From Pseudomonas viridiflava (lineage in GTDB: Bacteria; Pseudomonadota; Gammaproteobacteria; Pseudomonadales; Pseudomonadaceae), in contig NZ_UUPU01000008.1 of the NCBI RefSeq assembly GCF_900591205.1, positions 62,001 through 126,000 of the forward strand: a stretch of DNA of 64,000 nucleotides. Direction: 5' to 3'. The translations under genes and the position numbers were made by a program. Below are positions 9,113 to 17,806 of the stretch, piece by piece. Below the pieces are notes generated by a model that was not told where the DNA came from, made no database searches, and saw only the letters and a list, made by a program, of their open reading frames with translations. Within the stretch, counting starts at the first letter, position 1. Each line of letters opens with the position of its first letter.

Positions 9113-10012
9113 TTGAAACTCATTATTGTTGTTCTCTACGTTGCCTCCATCGCGTATGTACACCTGCGCGGTCGGGTGCGGCATAAGCTGGGGCGCCAAC
9201 TCAGTGATCATTCGACCTTTCTGGCACCGATCAACTGCTTCCTTTATCTGTTCTCCAAGCTGCCCAGCCGACCCTACCTTTCGCCGAGCGATTTCCCCGA
9301 CCTGAGCCCGTTGCAGGAACACTGGGAGGAAATTCGCCAGGAAGGTCAGAACCTGATGCGCGCCGGTGAAATCAAGCGCTCCGACCAATACAACGACGTG
9401 GGCTTCAACTCGTTTTTCAAATCGGGCTGGAAGCGTTTTTACCTGAAGTGGTACGGCGACAGTCACCCATCGGCGATGAAGCTGTGCCCGCGCACCACTG
9501 AGTTGGTGCAGAGCATCGGTTCGATCAAGGCGGCGATGTTTGCCGAGCTGCCACCGGGCTCCAAGCTGGTGCGCCACCGCGACCCGTATGCGGGTTCCTA
9601 TCGTTACCACCTGGGCCTGGATACCCCGAATGATCCGGGCTGCTACATCAACGTCGATGGCGAAAACTATTACTGGCGCGATGGCGAACCGGTGATGTTT
9701 GACGAGACCTATATTCACTACGCCGAAAACACCACGCAGCAGAACCGCATCATTTTGTTCTGCGATATCGAACGGCCGATGAAATACCGCTGGGCTGCGG
9801 CGTTCAACCGCTGGTTCAGCCGTAACGTGATGGCGGCCGCAGGTTCGCCCAACGATGCCGGCGACAAGACCGGTGGGTTGAACCGCGCCTTTACCCGCCT
9901 GTACACGATCCGTTTGCGTGGCAAAGAGCTGAAAAAGCGCAACCGCACACGTTACTACCTGGAAAAGTGGGCGATCTTCGCGGCATTGGCGGCGATCTTC
10001 GTGCTTATCTAG
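9113..10012 (+). CDS. lpxO: Lipid A hydroxylase LpxO
   Basis: A 299-residue inner-membrane Fe(II)/2-oxoglutarate dioxygenase that adds a 2-hydroxyl to a lipid A acyl chain. The N-terminal helix (MKLIIVVLYVASIAYVHLRG) and a C-terminal hydrophobic helix (WAIFAALAAIFVLI) anchor it. The iron ligands are visible as the HRD in LVRHRDPYAGSYRYHLGL and the His of DETYIHYAEN, followed by R in NRIILFCDIERP, which should bind 2-oxoglutarate. The start codon is TTG at 9113, the only one that keeps the membrane anchor. Length and order match the aspartyl/asparaginyl beta-hydroxylase-like LpxO family. Confidence 0.93.
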   Translation: MKLIIVVLYVASIAYVHLRGRVRHKLGRQLSDHSTFLAPINCFLYLFSKLPSRPYLSPSDFPDLSPLQEHWEEIRQEGQNLMRAGEIKRSDQYNDVGFNSFFKSGWKRFYLKWYGDSHPSAMKLCPRTTELVQSIGSIKAAMFAELPPGSKLVRHRDPYAGSYRYHLGLDTPNDPGCYINVDGENYYWRDGEPVMFDETYIHYAENTTQQNRIILFCDIERPMKYRWAAAFNRWFSRNVMAAAGSPNDAGDKTGGLNRAFTRLYTIRLRGKELKKRNRTRYYLEKWAIFAALAAIFVLI

Positions 10013-10031
10013 TGCGCAGTCTGGGCGCAAC

Positions 10032-12524
10032 TCACTTCGGTGGCGTAGCGCCCAGCTTGTCCCACATCTTGCGGCTGATTTTTTGCCGGTTGGCATAACC
10101 GGCCCACGGATCCGCCGTCAAGCCCTGCAGGCGCTTATGCAAATTGGCCACCGTCCATTGTTGTGCGCCACGCAATCCTTGCAACTCCTCGCGACTGATC
10201 GGCACCGACACCGGCAGCCCCGGCCGTGCCCGCACCGAGTAGGCGACCACCGTACTGGCGCCGCGTGCATTGCGCAGGTAGTCGATAAAGATCTTGCCCA
10301 CGCGGTTTTTTGGCCCAGAGGTGGCGGTAAAACGCTCGGGCAGTTGCTCGGTCATGAACTGGGCGATGGCTTTGGCAAAGGCTTTTACCGTGTCCCAGCC
10401 ATCGCGCCGCGCCAACGGTACGACCAGGTGCAGGCCCTTGCCGCCGCTGGTCTTGATAAAGGCATCCAGCCCCAGTTCATCGAGCACCGACAAGGTCAGT
10501 TGCGCCGCTTCCAGCATGGCCTTCCAGGGCAGTGCGGGGTCGGGGTCGAGGTCCAGCACAAACAGGTCCGGGGTTTCGATTTTGTCTGCGGTGGCGCCCC
10601 AGGTGTGCAATTCAATGCCGCCCATTTGCACGGCGCCGATCAACGCGCTCGCGGTGTCGATCTCCATCAGGCGCGCATGGCCCAGGTCGAGTGCCGGGTC
10701 CAGTTGCTTGATGTTGGGAATGGCCAGGTGCTCTGAGTGCTTCTGGAAGAACTGTTCGCCCTCGATGCCTTCCGGCGCCCTCAATAAGGCGACGGGCCGT
10801 TTGCGCAGGAAGGGCAGAATCCACTCGCTGATGCTGTCGTAGAACTGCGCCAATTGCTGTTTTGTCGTGCCGCTGTGTGGGTCGATAACGCGCTCGGGGT
10901 GGGTGATGTTCACGCCGGCGGCAGCTTTTTTGGCGGGTTTGGAGGCTTTAAGGGATTTGGCAGTACGCGGCTGCTCGTGAATGATCTGCGCGGCGGGCTT
11001 GTCGGTACGCAACCCGACAAAAGCCGCTTGGCGCACCACACTTTCACGTGTCCATTCGGCAAATTGCACCTCGCCGACCAGGCTCGGTTCCACCCAGTGC
11101 ACGCCTCGCGCCTGGGTGCTGGTGAGCGGTTTTGTCAGCGGCGACGCCTTACGCTCCAGGGGGGTGAGCTGGGCGTAGATGTTTTTTAGCGCGGCCTGGT
11201 CAAACCCGGTGCCCACGCGCCCGGCATAGACCAGCACCGAGTCATCATTGACCGCCAGCAGCAGCGCGCCGAAGCCGCTGCGCGAACCCTGGGGGCGGGT
11301 GTAACCGACAATCACGAACTCCTGGCGTAAACGACATTTGAGCTTGATCCAGTCGGTACTGCGGCTGGAGACATAAGGGCTGCCGAGACGCTTGCCGATC
11401 ACGCCTTCCAGCGCCAGGTCGCACGCGCTTTCGAAAATATCGCGCTGATTGGCGTTAAAGGCTTCGGAGTAGCGCAACAGTTTGCTGCGGCTGCCCGACA
11501 GTGCGGCCTTGAGTGCCGCCCGACGTTCCTCTACGGGCGCCTGGCGCTGATCACTCCCGTCCAGGAACGGCGCGTCGAACAGGTAGTAGACAATGTCCAG
11601 GCTGCGGCCGATATCAAAGGCGTTCTGTAGCGCCTGGAAGTCCGGCAAGCCGTCACCATTGAGGCTGACCACTTCGCCGTCGAGCCAGCTGTCCTTGAGC
11701 TTGAGGGCGTGCAGCGCCTTGGCCTGCCGCGGCAGGCGCTCGGTCCAGTCGTGACCGTTGCGGGTAAACAGTCGTACTTCGCCGTCGCGGATGCGCGCAA
11801 GCATGCGGTAGCCGTCGAACTTGATCTCGTATTGCCAGTCGCCCTCCGGCGCACGGTCCACCAGGGTCGCCAGTTGCGGCCTGAAGTGCTCGGGGAGGGC
11901 GGCGCGAGCCTCCTTCGGTTTGGCGGGCGGTTTGGCACGCGGTTTGGTGCTGTGCTTACCGACTGATGCATCACTGAGTACGCTTTTGGGTTGGGCCTGG
12001 ACAATGTCGTAGTCGGCGGCGGGGCGCGCCTGCGGGTCTTTCTCCTTGATCAGCAGCCACTGTTCCTTGTCACCACTGCCCTTGAGGCGCGTGCGCACCA
12101 GCGCCCAGTCGCCCGAGAGTTTCTCGCCGACCAGGGTGAATTTGAGTTTGCCGGCGGCGTAGGCGTTGCGCGGGTCGTCATGGGGTTGCCAGACGCCGCG
12201 ATCCCACACAATCACATCCCCCGCACCGTACTGGCCAGCCGGAATGCTGCCCTCGAAGCTGCCGTAGCTCAGGGGATGATCCTCAACGTGCACGGCCAGG
12301 CGCTTCTGGCTCGGGTCCAGGCTTGGGCCCTTGGGCACGGCCCAGCTCAGCAGCACGCCATCCAGCTCCAGGCGAAAGTCATAGTGCAGGTTGCGTGCGT
12401 CGTGTTTCTGGATCACAAAACTCAGCGCCGATGCCTTGCGTTTGCCGGTGGGAGCGCTGCCGGCCGGTTCGGCGGTGATCTCGAAGTCGCGTTTACGGTT
12501 GTATTCGCTCAGGGGCTTTGCCAT
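10032..12524 (-). CDS. ligD: Multifunctional DNA ligase D for non-homologous end joining
   Basis: An 830-residue protein with the Pseudomonas domain order. The 3'-phosphoesterase comes first (about 35-170; HDARNLHYDFRLELDG and HVEDHPLSYGSFEG). The ATP-dependent ligase follows (about 220-510; adenylation motif EIKFDGYRML, then GVIGKRLGS and WIKLKC). The primase-like polymerase is last (about 545-830; LDLDPD metal site and SGGKGLHLVVPL). Lys/Ala/Pro-rich linkers separate the modules. It repairs double-strand breaks with Ku, whose gene lies 24 bp upstream in the same direction, so the two form an operon. No key residue appears to be missing. Confidence 0.96.
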   Translation of the reverse strand: MAKPLSEYNRKRDFEITAEPAGSAPTGKRKASALSFVIQKHDARNLHYDFRLELDGVLLSWAVPKGPSLDPSQKRLAVHVEDHPLSYGSFEGSIPAGQYGAGDVIVWDRGVWQPHDDPRNAYAAGKLKFTLVGEKLSGDWALVRTRLKGSGDKEQWLLIKEKDPQARPAADYDIVQAQPKSVLSDASVGKHSTKPRAKPPAKPKEARAALPEHFRPQLATLVDRAPEGDWQYEIKFDGYRMLARIRDGEVRLFTRNGHDWTERLPRQAKALHALKLKDSWLDGEVVSLNGDGLPDFQALQNAFDIGRSLDIVYYLFDAPFLDGSDQRQAPVEERRAALKAALSGSRSKLLRYSEAFNANQRDIFESACDLALEGVIGKRLGSPYVSSRSTDWIKLKCRLRQEFVIVGYTRPQGSRSGFGALLLAVNDDSVLVYAGRVGTGFDQAALKNIYAQLTPLERKASPLTKPLTSTQARGVHWVEPSLVGEVQFAEWTRESVVRQAAFVGLRTDKPAAQIIHEQPRTAKSLKASKPAKKAAAGVNITHPERVIDPHSGTTKQQLAQFYDSISEWILPFLRKRPVALLRAPEGIEGEQFFQKHSEHLAIPNIKQLDPALDLGHARLMEIDTASALIGAVQMGGIELHTWGATADKIETPDLFVLDLDPDPALPWKAMLEAAQLTLSVLDELGLDAFIKTSGGKGLHLVVPLARRDGWDTVKAFAKAIAQFMTEQLPERFTATSGPKNRVGKIFIDYLRNARGASTVVAYSVRARPGLPVSVPISREELQGLRGAQQWTVANLHKRLQGLTADPWAGYANRQKISRKMWDKLGATPPK

Positions 12525-12548
12525 GTCGTTCTCCCGCCGATGGCAGGC

Positions 12549-13388
12549 TCAAGAGGCCTTTTTAGTGGATTTTTTTGCCGCCGTTTTTTTTGCCGTCGGT
12601 TTGCCGGCCAGGCTGCGCTTGAGCAGTTCGGTCAGGTCGATCACATCGGCCGACTTGCGCTCCTCGCCGCCCTCCTGGGATTCCACGTCCTCGATCTTGC
12701 CGGCCTTGGCCTTCTTCGCTACCAGCGCCATGATTTTGTCCTGGAAGCTGTCGCGATAGGCATCGGGCTGCCAGTCGGCGCTCATGTCGTCCACCAGACG
12801 CTTGGCCATGTCCAACTCGCCCTTGGCCAGGCTGGGTTTGGTCACGTCACTGCCGAGTTCCAGTTCATCCAGGCTGCGCACTTCAGCGGGCCAGCGCAGC
12901 ATCACCAGCACCAGCGCCGACTCCAGGGGCATCAGTGCCGCCAGGTGCTGCTTGGTGTGCAGCACCACATTGGCCAAGGCGACCTTACGGGTCTTTTTCA
13001 AGGTTTCGCGCAGCAGCGCGTAGACCTTGCCGCCGCGTTTATCCGGCGCCAGGAAATACGGGGTGTCAATGTTCTGCAGGGGGATCTGGTCGCTCTCGAC
13101 AAACGCAATGATTTCGATGGTCTGGGTCGACTTCGGATGGGCCGAGCGGATTTCGTCTTCACTGAGCACCACATAGCGGCCTTTTTCGAAGGCCACGCCC
13201 TTGACGATGTTCTCCTTGGTCACCTCCTTGCCGGTGGTCTTGTTGATGCGCTTGTAGCCCACCGGATCCATGCTGCGTTTGTCCAGCCAGTCAAAATCCA
13301 CGCCCTGCGCGGAGGTGGCCGAGACCAGCGACACCGGGATATGAACCAAGCCAAAGCTGATGGCGCCTTTCCAGATTGCCCGCGGCAT
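12549..13388 (-). CDS. ku: Bacterial Ku end-binding protein
   Basis: A 279-residue homodimeric DNA-end-binding protein that recruits LigD. It opens MPRAIWKGAISFGLVHIPVSL, the hallmark of the bacterial Ku core, and retains the bridge region (VVLSEDEI, IEIIAFVESDQIPLQNIDTPYFL). The C-terminal tail after about residue 255 is Lys/Ala-rich (AKKTAAKKSTKKAS), the usual basic extension that contacts DNA beyond the ring. A AAGGAGAC-type ribosome site precedes the ATG. First gene of the ku-ligD operon. In pseudomonads this system is used mainly in stationary phase; I did not find a convincing RpoS promoter. Confidence 0.96.
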   Translation of the reverse strand: MPRAIWKGAISFGLVHIPVSLVSATSAQGVDFDWLDKRSMDPVGYKRINKTTGKEVTKENIVKGVAFEKGRYVVLSEDEIRSAHPKSTQTIEIIAFVESDQIPLQNIDTPYFLAPDKRGGKVYALLRETLKKTRKVALANVVLHTKQHLAALMPLESALVLVMLRWPAEVRSLDELELGSDVTKPSLAKGELDMAKRLVDDMSADWQPDAYRDSFQDKIMALVAKKAKAGKIEDVESQEGGEERKSADVIDLTELLKRSLAGKPTAKKTAAKKSTKKAS

Positions 13389-13571
13389 AAGTACGTCTCC
13401 TTAAGATGAGGCTGTCTTCTGGTGACTGGGGGGCCGTGTGAAAGTTTCCCTCGACGGATGTGCGGACAGATCGTGTTACACCTGATGAGAAACTATTTAA
13501 TGCAAAAAGCCGAACCCAAGGCGTAGCGTGTTATCGAAAGCACGTACTCCTCACCTCACAGAGGCTTTGTC

Positions 13572-13886
13572 ATGAACAGCTGTGTGCGTCACGTTGCAGC
13601 GCTGGTGTTGGGCCTGGCCCTTGCTCCCTTTGTGCAGGCGCAGAACCTGCCCGGCAGCAACAATTCCGATAACGGCCCGATTCACCGGGCCAACCCCAAC
13701 AGCATGCAGGGCACTCAGCCCACTGCGCCTGCGACTCGCGGTATTCAGACCGGCCCGACCCAGCGCACCCCCACCCTGGAAAACGGTGGGATCGGCAATC
13801 GCTATCCCCAGCGCAATGCCGCCCCCAGCCGTCCGGCCACCGAAACCAAAGCCCCCACTTATGACGCCAACGGCAATCGCCGGTAA
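13572..13886 (+). CDS. Small exported, Asn/Pro/Thr-rich protein
   Basis: A 104-residue protein with a clear Sec signal peptide (MNSCVRHVAALVLGLALAPFVQA, cleaved before QNLPG). The mature 81 residues are low complexity, rich in Asn, Pro, Thr, Gln and Arg and probably disordered, and contain repeated GTQPTAPATRG / GIQTGPTQRTP patterns. A CAGAGG ribosome site precedes the ATG. The next gene begins 12 bases after the stop in the same direction, so it is probably co-transcribed with the sugar dehydrogenase. No function is recognised. Confidence 0.7.
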   Translation: MNSCVRHVAALVLGLALAPFVQAQNLPGSNNSDNGPIHRANPNSMQGTQPTAPATRGIQTGPTQRTPTLENGGIGNRYPQRNAAPSRPATETKAPTYDANGNRR

Positions 13887-13898
13887 GGATTTCGCCCT

Positions 13899-15047
13899 AT
13901 GTTTCTACGCACAACGTTGTTAGCCGCCCTTTGTGCAACGGCCATGAGCACCGTCTACGCAGCCGATGCCCAGCAGTTCCCCAGCGAGCAAGGCAGCATC
14001 ACTGTCACTCCGATCGCCAAGGGCCTTGATCATCCATGGGCTGTTGCGTTTTTGCCGGACAAGCAAGGCTTTCTGGTTACAGAGCGCCCCGGTCACCTGC
14101 GGTTTGTCAGCCCGGACGGCAAGCTCTCCGCACCCCTGACCGGCGTCCCCGAAGTGTGGGCCAAAGGGCAGGGCGGCTTACTGGATGTGGTGCTGTCGCC
14201 GGACTTCAAGCAGGACCGCATGGTGTACCTGTCGTACGCCGAAGGCGGCGGCAAGGATGGCAAGGCCGGAACCGCCGTGGGCCGTGGCCGCCTGGCGGCA
14301 GACCTGAGCGGCTTGAGCGACTTCAAAGTGATCCTGCGCCAGGAGCCCAAGCTCTCCACCGGCAACCACTTCGGCTCGCGCCTGGCGTTTGACCGCGATG
14401 GCTACCTGTTCGTGACCCTGGGTGAAAACAACGACCGCCCGACTGCCCAGGACCTGGACAAGTTGCAGGGCAAAGTCGTGCGTATCTACCCGGATGGCCG
14501 CGTGCCTGATGACAACCCGTTTGTCGGCCAGGAAGGCGTACGCCCCGAGATCTGGTCCTACGGCCAACGCAACCCGCAGGGTCTGGCGCTGAACCCCTGG
14601 AGCGGCACGATCTGGGAGAACGAGCATGGGCCACGTGGCGGGGATGAAATCAACATCATCGAGCGCGGCAAGAACTACGGTTGGCCGCTGGCGACCCACG
14701 GCATCAACTACTCGTTGACACCGATCCCCGAGGCCAAGGGCAAGACCGTGGAGGGCACCGTAGCGCCGCATCATGTCTGGGAAAAATCACCGGGCATCAG
14801 CGGCATGGCGTTTTACGATGCCGATCGCTTCAAGCCTTGGCAGCACAACGTGTTTATCGGCGCCTTGGCCAGCCAGGAGTTGATTCGCCTGCAATTCGAT
14901 GGCGACAAGGTCATCCATGAAGAGCGTTTGCTCGGCGGGTTGAAGGCACGGATTCGTGATGTTCGGCAGGGGCCGGATGGCTTTCTGTATGTGTTGACCG
15001 ATGAAGATGATGGCGTGTTGTATCGCGTCGGCCTGAATCAGGATTAA
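13899..15047 (+). CDS. PQQ-dependent aldose sugar dehydrogenase, YliI-like
   Basis: A 382-residue periplasmic quinoprotein of the soluble glucose dehydrogenase (GSDH) fold. After a signal peptide ending VYAADA come the family landmarks GLDHPWAVAFLPD, LLDVVLSPDF, NHFGSRLAFDRDGYLFVTLG, YGQRNPQGLALNPWSG, WENEHGPRGGDEINII and GKNYGWP, which build the six-bladed propeller and the PQQ and calcium pocket. It oxidises aldoses with PQQ as cofactor. Length matches the E. coli YliI type. The small exported protein upstream shares its transcript in all likelihood. The natural substrate and electron acceptor are not known from sequence. Confidence 0.9.
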   Translation: MFLRTTLLAALCATAMSTVYAADAQQFPSEQGSITVTPIAKGLDHPWAVAFLPDKQGFLVTERPGHLRFVSPDGKLSAPLTGVPEVWAKGQGGLLDVVLSPDFKQDRMVYLSYAEGGGKDGKAGTAVGRGRLAADLSGLSDFKVILRQEPKLSTGNHFGSRLAFDRDGYLFVTLGENNDRPTAQDLDKLQGKVVRIYPDGRVPDDNPFVGQEGVRPEIWSYGQRNPQGLALNPWSGTIWENEHGPRGGDEINIIERGKNYGWPLATHGINYSLTPIPEAKGKTVEGTVAPHHVWEKSPGISGMAFYDADRFKPWQHNVFIGALASQELIRLQFDGDKVIHEERLLGGLKARIRDVRQGPDGFLYVLTDEDDGVLYRVGLNQD

Positions 15048-15053
15048 GCGGCA

Positions 15054-15092
15054 AGCCGCAAGCTTGAAGCTTGAAGCTTCAAGCTTGCGGCT
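15054..15092. repeat. Long intergenic hairpin of AAGCTTGAAGC type
   Basis: An 18-bp perfect stem (AGCCGCAAGCTTGAAGCT and its complement) with a 3-base loop lies between convergent genes. It is made of short GCTTGAA iterations, a style of repeat found between many Pseudomonas genes, and probably serves as a bidirectional transcript end. Confidence 0.7.
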
Positions 15093-15098
15093 CCCAGG

Positions 15099-15578
15099 CT
15101 ACAGCCCCAGCTCGGACAACCCCGGATGATCATCCGGGCGGCGGCCCAGTGGCCAGTGGAACTTGCGCTCGCTGGCCTGTATCGGCAGGTCGTTGATGCA
15201 GGCAAAACGATTGGCCATCAGGCCATTCTCGTCGAACTCCCAATTCTCATTGCCATAAGAGCGGAACCAGTTACCGGAGTCGTCATGCCATTCATAGGCA
15301 TAACGCACGGCGATACGGTTATCGGTAAAGGCCCACAGCTCCTTGATCAGCCGGTAATCCAGCTCTTTGGCCCACTTGCGGGTGAGAAAACCCTTGGCTT
15401 CTTCACGGTTATGGGCGAACTCGGCGCGGTTACGCCACTGCGTGTCCCGGGTGTAGGCCAGCGACACGCGTTCTGGGTCTCGTGAGTTCCAGCCGTCTTC
15501 GGCCAGGCGCACTTTTTGAATAGCCGATTCACGGGTAAACGGCGGTAATGGTGGACGTGTTTCTGCAGTAGAGGGCAT
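15099..15578 (-). CDS. DUF1348 family NTF2-like protein
   Basis: A 159-residue cytoplasmic protein of the SnoaL/NTF2-like fold. The family text is clear: [21 protein letters not shown], then [60 protein letters not shown] and [11 protein letters not shown]1348 proteins are small alpha/beta cones of unknown activity. The TetR gene lies 55 bp upstream in the same direction, so the two may share the promoter that contains the 16210-16223 palindrome. That arrangement suggests expression in response to the TetR ligand. Confidence 0.88.
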   Translation of the reverse strand: MPSTAETRPPLPPFTRESAIQKVRLAEDGWNSRDPERVSLAYTRDTQWRNRAEFAHNREEAKGFLTRKWAKELDYRLIKELWAFTDNRIAVRYAYEWHDDSGNWFRSYGNENWEFDENGLMANRFACINDLPIQASERKFHWPLGRRPDDHPGLSELGL

Positions 15579-15633
15579 GGGGCAGTTCCTGAAAACAATG
15601 AGGGTTTAGCGAAAGTTGCTCAGCGGTGTGTGT

Positions 15634-16197
15634 TCAAAGCCCCAATAACGTTCGCGCCATGTGTTGCGCATTATCGGCTGCTGTTGAATCGTCCATGACC
15701 AGGGCCACGGTAATGGCGCCGTCGATCAGAATCAGCACGTGCGCGGCCTGCCGTTCAGGGTCGGGGGTGCCATGTGCTTTACACAGTTCAAGTACGTACT
15801 CGAACAGTTTGTGTTTATGCGCCTTGGCCAGCAGGCGCACCGGGTCTTGCGGGTCGCCGGTTTCGCCGCTGGTGTTGATAAACGCGCAGCCGCGAAAGTC
15901 CGCTGAGCCGAACCATGTCTTGAGTGCGCTGAACAGCGCCAACAGGCGTTCGCCGCTGCCGTCGCTGTGTTCCACTTCGGTGCGCAGCCACTGCATCCAG
16001 CGCGCATCGCGGCGTTGCAATGCGGCGATGACCAACTCGTCTTTATTGGCGAAGTAACGGTAAATACTTTTGCGCGAGACACCGGCGGTTTTCACCAGGA
16101 AGTCCATGCCGGTGGCGGCGATGCCATGGCGATAGATCAACTTTTCGGTGACGTCGAGGATGATATCGCGGGTTTCATTGCTGATGATTTCGTTCAT
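15634..16197 (-). CDS. TetR/AcrR family repressor
   Basis: A 187-residue regulator. The N-terminal helix-turn-helix covers about residues 8-55 (ILDVTEKLIYRHGIAATGMDFLVKTAGVSRKSIYRYFANKDELV). The C-terminal ligand domain resembles the LmrA/YxaF type, with a conserved GCAFINTSGE at about 100. I chose the ATG at 16197 since the 12 extra residues offered upstream (to 16233) lie across a perfect palindrome that fits an operator. It precedes the DUF1348 gene and diverges from pssA. It probably represses itself and the DUF1348 gene. Confidence 0.9.
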   Translation of the reverse strand: MNEIISNETRDIILDVTEKLIYRHGIAATGMDFLVKTAGVSRKSIYRYFANKDELVIAALQRRDARWMQWLRTEVEHSDGSGERLLALFSALKTWFGSADFRGCAFINTSGETGDPQDPVRLLAKAHKHKLFEYVLELCKAHGTPDPERQAAHVLILIDGAITVALVMDDSTAADNAQHMARTLLGL

Positions 16198-16209
16198 GGC
16201 GGCAACAGT

Positions 16210-16223
16210 AGAACGATCGTTCT
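16210..16223. promoter_or_regulatory. TetR operator candidate
   Basis: AGAACGATCGTTCT, a perfect 14-bp palindrome, lies 12 bp upstream of the TetR start codon. Dyads centred on CGATCG are typical TetR-family operators. It also lies about 100 bp upstream of the divergent pssA. Confidence 0.6.
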
Positions 16224-16322
16224 TCTTAATCAATTAAATTTTTTCCATCTGTTACCGCAAGACCTGAGCACCCCCATGGTGTAAGCTCGGGGCCTCTTCG
16301 GATTCGACCCATTGCGAGCCTT

Positions 16323-17666
16323 ATGCCGTCGTTCTTCAAACGCTCCCTGTTGCCCAAACTGCGCGGTTTCCCCCTCACTCCCGACGCGATTGACGTGCTG
16401 TCCGGCGCCGATGCGTTTCGTCGCTGCCTGCTGGAGCAAATCCCCCAGGCCACGCGGCGTATCTACATCGTTGCGCTGTACTTGCAGCAGGACGAGGCGG
16501 GGCAAGAGATCTACGACGCCCTGCACGCCGCCAAGGCGGCGCGCCCAGAGCTGGATATCGTGGTGGTGGTTGACTGGTTGCGCGCCCAGCGCGGTCTGAT
16601 CGGCGCCGGCAAGCAGCCGGGCAACAGCGCGTGGTATCAGGCCATGACCCAGAGCCACAGCAGCGAAGTGCCGGTGTACGGCGTGCCGGTGCAAACCCGC
16701 GAACTGTTCGGTGTGCTGCACCTCAAGGGCTTTGTGATAGATGATAGCGTGCTCTACAGCGGCGCCAGCCTGAACAATGTGTACTTGCACAAGTTCGACA
16801 AGTACCGCTTTGACCGCTATCACCTGATCCATAGCCAGCCGCTGGCGGACTCGATGCAACATCTGGTGGAGCACGGCCTGGTGACCTCCAAGGCGGTGCA
16901 TCGGCTTGATCTGCCGAACCCGCCGACCACCCGCAGCCTGCGCAACGACATCGGCGACCTGCGCAGCCGCTTGAAGCACGCGGCCTACGACACCACGGCG
17001 GGGCAGCTGCCCAATGGCCACCTGTGCGTGAGCCCGTTGCTTGGCGTGGGCAAGAACAACCCGCTGAACCGGGTGATCCTCGAACTGATCGCCAGCGCCC
17101 AGCACCAACTGACGATCTGCACGCCGTACTTCAACCTGCCATTGCCGGTGACTCGGGAAATCAACCGCGCCCTGGCGCGTGGGGTGAAGGTCGACATCGT
17201 CGTCGGCGACAAGACCGCCAACGATTTCTACATCCCGCCCAGCGAGCCATTCAAGGTGATCTCGGCCTTGCCTTACCTGTATGAGATCAGCCTGCGCCGC
17301 TTCGCCAAGCGCCATCAACCGATGATCGACAGCGGTCAGTTGAACCTGCACCTGTGGCGCGACGGTGACAACACCTATCACCTCAAAGGCATGTGGGTCG
17401 ACCAGCGTTATACCTTGCTCACCGGCAACAACCTCAACCCCAGGGCATTTCGCCTGGACCTGGAAAACGCCTTGCTGATAGATGACCCCCAAGGCCAGTG
17501 GCTGGGCCCGCGACGTACTGAACTGGCGCAAATCTTCCAGCACACCGTGCGCATCGAACGTTATCAGGACTTGCAGACCCTGGTGGATTATCCGGAGGCG
17601 GTGGGCAAGTTTCTGCGGCGAGTAAGCCGGGTACGGATTGAGCGGTTGCTTTACCGCATCTTGTAA
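16323..17666 (+). CDS. pssA: CDP-diacylglycerol--serine O-phosphatidyltransferase
   Basis: A 447-residue phospholipase-D-superfamily enzyme that makes phosphatidylserine, the precursor of phosphatidylethanolamine, at the membrane surface. Both HKD motifs are present: HLKGFVID at about residue 137 and HLKGMWVD at about 357. They pair with the downstream Asn/Ser text SGASLNNVYLHKFDKYRFDRYHL and TGNNLNPRAF. No transmembrane helix is seen, consistent with the E. coli-type peripheral enzyme of 451 residues. It starts at an ATG nine bases after CATTGCGAG; no strong ribosome site is seen. Monocistronic in appearance. Confidence 0.93.
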   Translation: MPSFFKRSLLPKLRGFPLTPDAIDVLSGADAFRRCLLEQIPQATRRIYIVALYLQQDEAGQEIYDALHAAKAARPELDIVVVVDWLRAQRGLIGAGKQPGNSAWYQAMTQSHSSEVPVYGVPVQTRELFGVLHLKGFVIDDSVLYSGASLNNVYLHKFDKYRFDRYHLIHSQPLADSMQHLVEHGLVTSKAVHRLDLPNPPTTRSLRNDIGDLRSRLKHAAYDTTAGQLPNGHLCVSPLLGVGKNNPLNRVILELIASAQHQLTICTPYFNLPLPVTREINRALARGVKVDIVVGDKTANDFYIPPSEPFKVISALPYLYEISLRRFAKRHQPMIDSGQLNLHLWRDGDNTYHLKGMWVDQRYTLLTGNNLNPRAFRLDLENALLIDDPQGQWLGPRRTELAQIFQHTVRIERYQDLQTLVDYPEAVGKFLRRVSRVRIERLLYRIL

Positions 17667-17756
17667 GTCGCAGGGTAAATTCCCTGGCAACCTACGGCTT
17701 CTTGGGAGTTTGCTTACGCTGATGCCTGGCCCAAGTTCGTACATTTCCTCTCGACA

Positions 17757-17774
17757 GTTCTTATGGACGAGAAC
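17757..17774 (+). promoter_or_regulatory. Conserved leader hairpin before giant gene A, ANGGA in loop
   Basis: A 5-bp stem GTTCT / AGAAC closes a loop containing ATGGA, 33 nt before the ATG at 17807. The same element, with the same spacing, precedes gene B. A GGA trinucleotide of ANGGA type in a hairpin loop is what RsmA/RsmE (CsrA) proteins bind in leaders, so translational control is a candidate role. A protein-binding DNA dyad is the alternative. Confidence 0.5.
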
Positions 17775-17806
17775 TCTTGCCACTGACTGGTACAGAGGAA
17801 ATAGAA

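Noticed and set aside
11991..13409. 472-aa plus-strand frame opposite ligD and ku
   Set aside because: The Ku and LigD domains are unambiguous on the minus strand.
17680..17806. hrp box before giant gene A, as expected for a type III effector
   Set aside because: No GGAACC with a properly spaced CCAC was found here or before gene B (21257-21435).
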